A stretch of DNA of 6,133 bases from Ruminococcus flavefaciens. GTDB lineage: Bacteria; Bacillota; Clostridia; Oscillospirales; Ruminococcaceae. Shown here piece by piece: positions 4,088 to 6,133 of the stretch; position 1 is the first letter of the stretch; every line of letters begins with the position of its first letter. The notes beneath the pieces are model-generated. The model saw nothing but the letters and a program-made list of their open reading frames with translations, did not search any database and was not told the DNA's origin. The translations under genes and the position numbers were made by a program. The stretch lies in assembly GCA_902792495.1 (NCBI GenBank), contig CADBAC010000376.1, positions 1-6,133 of the forward strand. Direction: 5' to 3'.

Positions 4088-6133
4088 TGAAAAGAAAGAA
4101 CATACAAAACACCAACGGCATTTCGGTATGTGACAGTATCGTAATGTCGGTAAAAAACAAACGTCCGAATATGCGGAAGCCTTTTTCGGCGGCTATAGCT
4201 GTCATAGGTTTCGCATCGGTAATATTGTCGTTTCTCGGAATGTTCCAGCTTAATTTCGACCACGGAAAGATATTTTTCTCATCATGCGCATTAGCTCTTT
4301 TCTATGTCGTTGTAACAGTTCTTGAAGGCAAGGCGTTCTGGCTTTTTGTAGCTTCGCTCTTTGCATATATCATAGCCGCATACAAGAATGTCGCAAAGAT
4401 AGTGCTCGGCTTCAAGTTCGTGTACAATATAATCTACAGCCGTTCATTCCACACAGAGATACTTTACTATAAGGGACTGAAACCTTCTCTTGAGGTCGAT
4501 TCAGTAACGACCATGATGTTTTTCTACATCTGGCTGCTGGCAATAGTGCTTTTCTTCTTTACTATCTGCCGGCCTAATCCGATACTCCCGCTTCTTGTAA
4601 GCTTTCCTGTCATTGAGATAGGACTTTACAACGGCATTCCGCTCCCTGTGATCAGAGGAATGTTCGTTATTGCTTACTGGATGGCACTGCTTGGTATGTG
4701 TACCATTGACATAGGTGAATACTCAGGCGGTCAGAGCGGATTTGTCCGAAAGAACAATCTGTTCTTCCCTAAGCGGCACATGAAGCTGAAAGTTACAGAA
4801 AAATGCGGCGCTATCATCATGGCTTCCGTTATTCTTATAACATTCATAGCAACAGGATTCCTTAAAGTCATCGACTACAAGAGAAGCGATGAGATCAATA
4901 AAAAACGTAAGGATCTTTCCGAGGCCGCTAACAGTTTCAGTATGGATAACGTGGCAGAAAGCCTTGCGAATCTGATGAGTGCTGTGGGTTTCGATATCAA
5001 ATACGAAAACCATAAGCTCGGAACGAATGACCACATCACCTACAAGAACGTTACCGATCTGGAAATAAACATCAGTGCAAAGCCTGAGACTGCACTATAT
5101 CTCAGAGACTTCGCAGGCTGCGATTATCATGACAATGAGTGGTTTGATCTTCCTGACGGCTCATACGATGATCCGAGATATTCTGATTGCAGTGCATACG
5201 GTATAAATCCTCAGGATTTCCCTGCTATGTTTGCACCTGTTGTCTCATCAGCCCCTCCTCAGTCGGTAGTTGTAAAATCGCTTCTTAAAAGAAAGAGCAT
5301 CTTCGCTCCGTACTGCTCTGCTAATACAGGAGATTTTGGTTACGAAGATGATACGATGCTTCTCCCGAAAGAGCAGAATACAAAGATCATGAATTACGAT
5401 TTCTATCCTATGACCGCAGAAAACTCGGTAATGGAACATATGCGTTCTTCATTCGGTCAGCTTGTCAGAGGTTCTTACTTAACCAGTATGATACAGGATC
5501 CGGCTATTGCAGGAAATATTTACGATTATTGTTCGTCTCACGGCAATTTCAGTTACGGAGATAACGACACCTTTATTCTTGACCATGAGATAGTTGCTCC
5601 CGATGATCTCCTCTACAGTAACGGAAATATTCTTCTTGCAGAATTGCTCGAAAATAATTATAAATCATTCGTTTATGACAACTACCTGAGAGTTCCAGAT
5701 ACTGAGGCTATGCGAGAGGTAAGAAATGTTTACTCCGATGTTCTGAACGGTGCTCCCGTCGATACTTACAGTGACAGAATAGCCGTACTTCAGGCGATAC
5801 GTGAACGTATCGTTTCCGAAGCTCAGTATTCGCTCCATCCCGGAAAGACACCGTCAAACCGTGATTTCGTAAATTACTTCCTCCTTGAGAACCACAAGGG
5901 CTACTGTATACACTACGCTACAGCAGGTGTAATGCTTGCAAGAATGGCAGGCATCCCTGCCCGTTACGCTACAGGATACGTAGTAGTCGGTGACGACTTC
6001 ACAGAGGAAGCTCATAATGATGACGGCACTTACAGTATTGATGTCAAAGACAACCGCAGTCACGCATGGGCTGAGGTATATATCGACGGTATCGGCTGGC
6101 TTCCTTTTGAATTTACAGCAGGCTACTCGGATA
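4087..6133 (+). CDS. TgpA-like multi-pass membrane protein with extracytoplasmic transglutaminase domain (cut by right window edge)
   Basis: Membrane-anchored transglutaminase-like (C-H-D/E fold) protein, third gene of the MoxR/DUF58 module; the substrate in this group is unknown. 682 codons are visible. After a basic N-terminus there are about seven hydrophobic segments (roughly 33-55, 62-78, 83-98, 141-161, 166-181, 188-207, 241-262), then a large region expected outside the membrane. The transglutaminase core lies near the right edge: GYCIHYATAGVMLARMAGIPAR has catalytic C607, SHAWAEVY has H659, and GWLPFEFT has E675 at the place of the usual third-triad Asp. The usual final membrane segment and tail lie past the edge. 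The start at 4087 overlaps the DUF58 stop (TAATG), and AAAGGA (4069-4074) lies 12 bases upstream, so coupled translation is likely. A later ATG at 4144 is possible but has no better ribosome site. Family assignment is firm. Confidence 0.93.
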   Translation, partial: MKRKNIQNTNGISVCDSIVMSVKNKRPNMRKPFSAAIAVIGFASVILSFLGMFQLNFDHGKIFFSSCALALFYVVVTVLEGKAFWLFVASLFAYIIAAYKNVAKIVLGFKFVYNIIYSRSFHTEILYYKGLKPSLEVDSVTTMMFFYIWLLAIVLFFFTICRPNPILPLLVSFPVIEIGLYNGIPLPVIRGMFVIAYWMALLGMCTIDIGEYSGGQSGFVRKNNLFFPKRHMKLKVTEKCGAIIMASVILITFIATGFLKVIDYKRSDEINKKRKDLSEAANSFSMDNVAESLANLMSAVGFDIKYENHKLGTNDHITYKNVTDLEINISAKPETALYLRDFAGCDYHDNEWFDLPDGSYDDPRYSDCSAYGINPQDFPAMFAPVVSSAPPQSVVVKSLLKRKSIFAPYCSANTGDFGYEDDTMLLPKEQNTKIMNYDFYPMTAENSVMEHMRSSFGQLVRGSYLTSMIQDPAIAGNIYDYCSSHGNFSYGDNDTFILDHEIVAPDDLLYSNGNILLAELLENNYKSFVYDNYLRVPDTEAMREVRNVYSDVLNGAPVDTYSDRIAVLQAIRERIVSEAQYSLHPGKTPSNRDFVNYFLLENHKGYCIHYATAGVMLARMAGIPARYATGYVVVGDDFTEEAHNDDGTYSIDVKDNRSHAWAEVYIDGIGWLPFEFTAGYSD

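Overview
The window looks like chromosomal DNA from a Gram-positive anaerobe of the class Clostridia, most likely a Ruminococcus-like member of the Oscillospiraceae. Evidence for this is the tRNA-dependent amidotransferase genes in the order gatC-gatA, AGGAGG-type ribosome binding sites, AT-rich sigma-A-type promoters (two with an extended -10 TG), an SleB-type wall hydrolase with a long acidic linker, and a MoxR/DUF58/transglutaminase operon. This placement is inference from gene content and style. I see no rRNA, tRNA, CRISPR array, insertion sequence or phage gene.

Left part, minus strand (1-1684): a secreted or membrane-anchored SleB-family cell wall hydrolase (about 735 or 701 to 1684) is followed downstream by gatC (382-657) and the first 126 codons of gatA (380 to beyond the left edge). 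gatC and gatA are one base apart and clearly co-transcribed. They have a plausible promoter of their own inside or just after the 3' end of the hydrolase gene, overlapped by a 9-bp-arm dyad.

Middle (1685-2109): a 425-bp AT-rich divergent intergenic region. It carries a good promoter facing left to the hydrolase (TTGCCA-17-TATCAT) and a good promoter facing right to the moxR operon (TTGCAA-17-TATAAT). It also holds tandem 9-bp repeats beside the left promoter and several palindromes that could be regulator sites.

Right part, plus strand (2110-6133): a tight three-gene operon. It encodes a MoxR-family AAA+ ATPase (2110-3069), a DUF58 membrane protein (3074-4087) and a multi-pass TgpA-like membrane protein with an extracytoplasmic transglutaminase domain (4087 to beyond the right edge). 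The gaps are 4 bp and then a 1-bp overlap. This trio is a recurrent but poorly understood module. MoxR ATPases are thought to act as chaperones that remodel or activate partner proteins, often ones with vWA-like domains such as DUF58 proteins, and the transglutaminase acts on the outer side of the membrane. Divergence from a wall hydrolase fits a cell-envelope theme.

The most notable oddity is the DUF58 protein. It appears to lack about 55-65 residues immediately after its signature motif, where the first half of the vWA-like domain should be, while the reading frame stays open. A second candidate lesion is a frameshift at the very C-terminus of the wall hydrolase.
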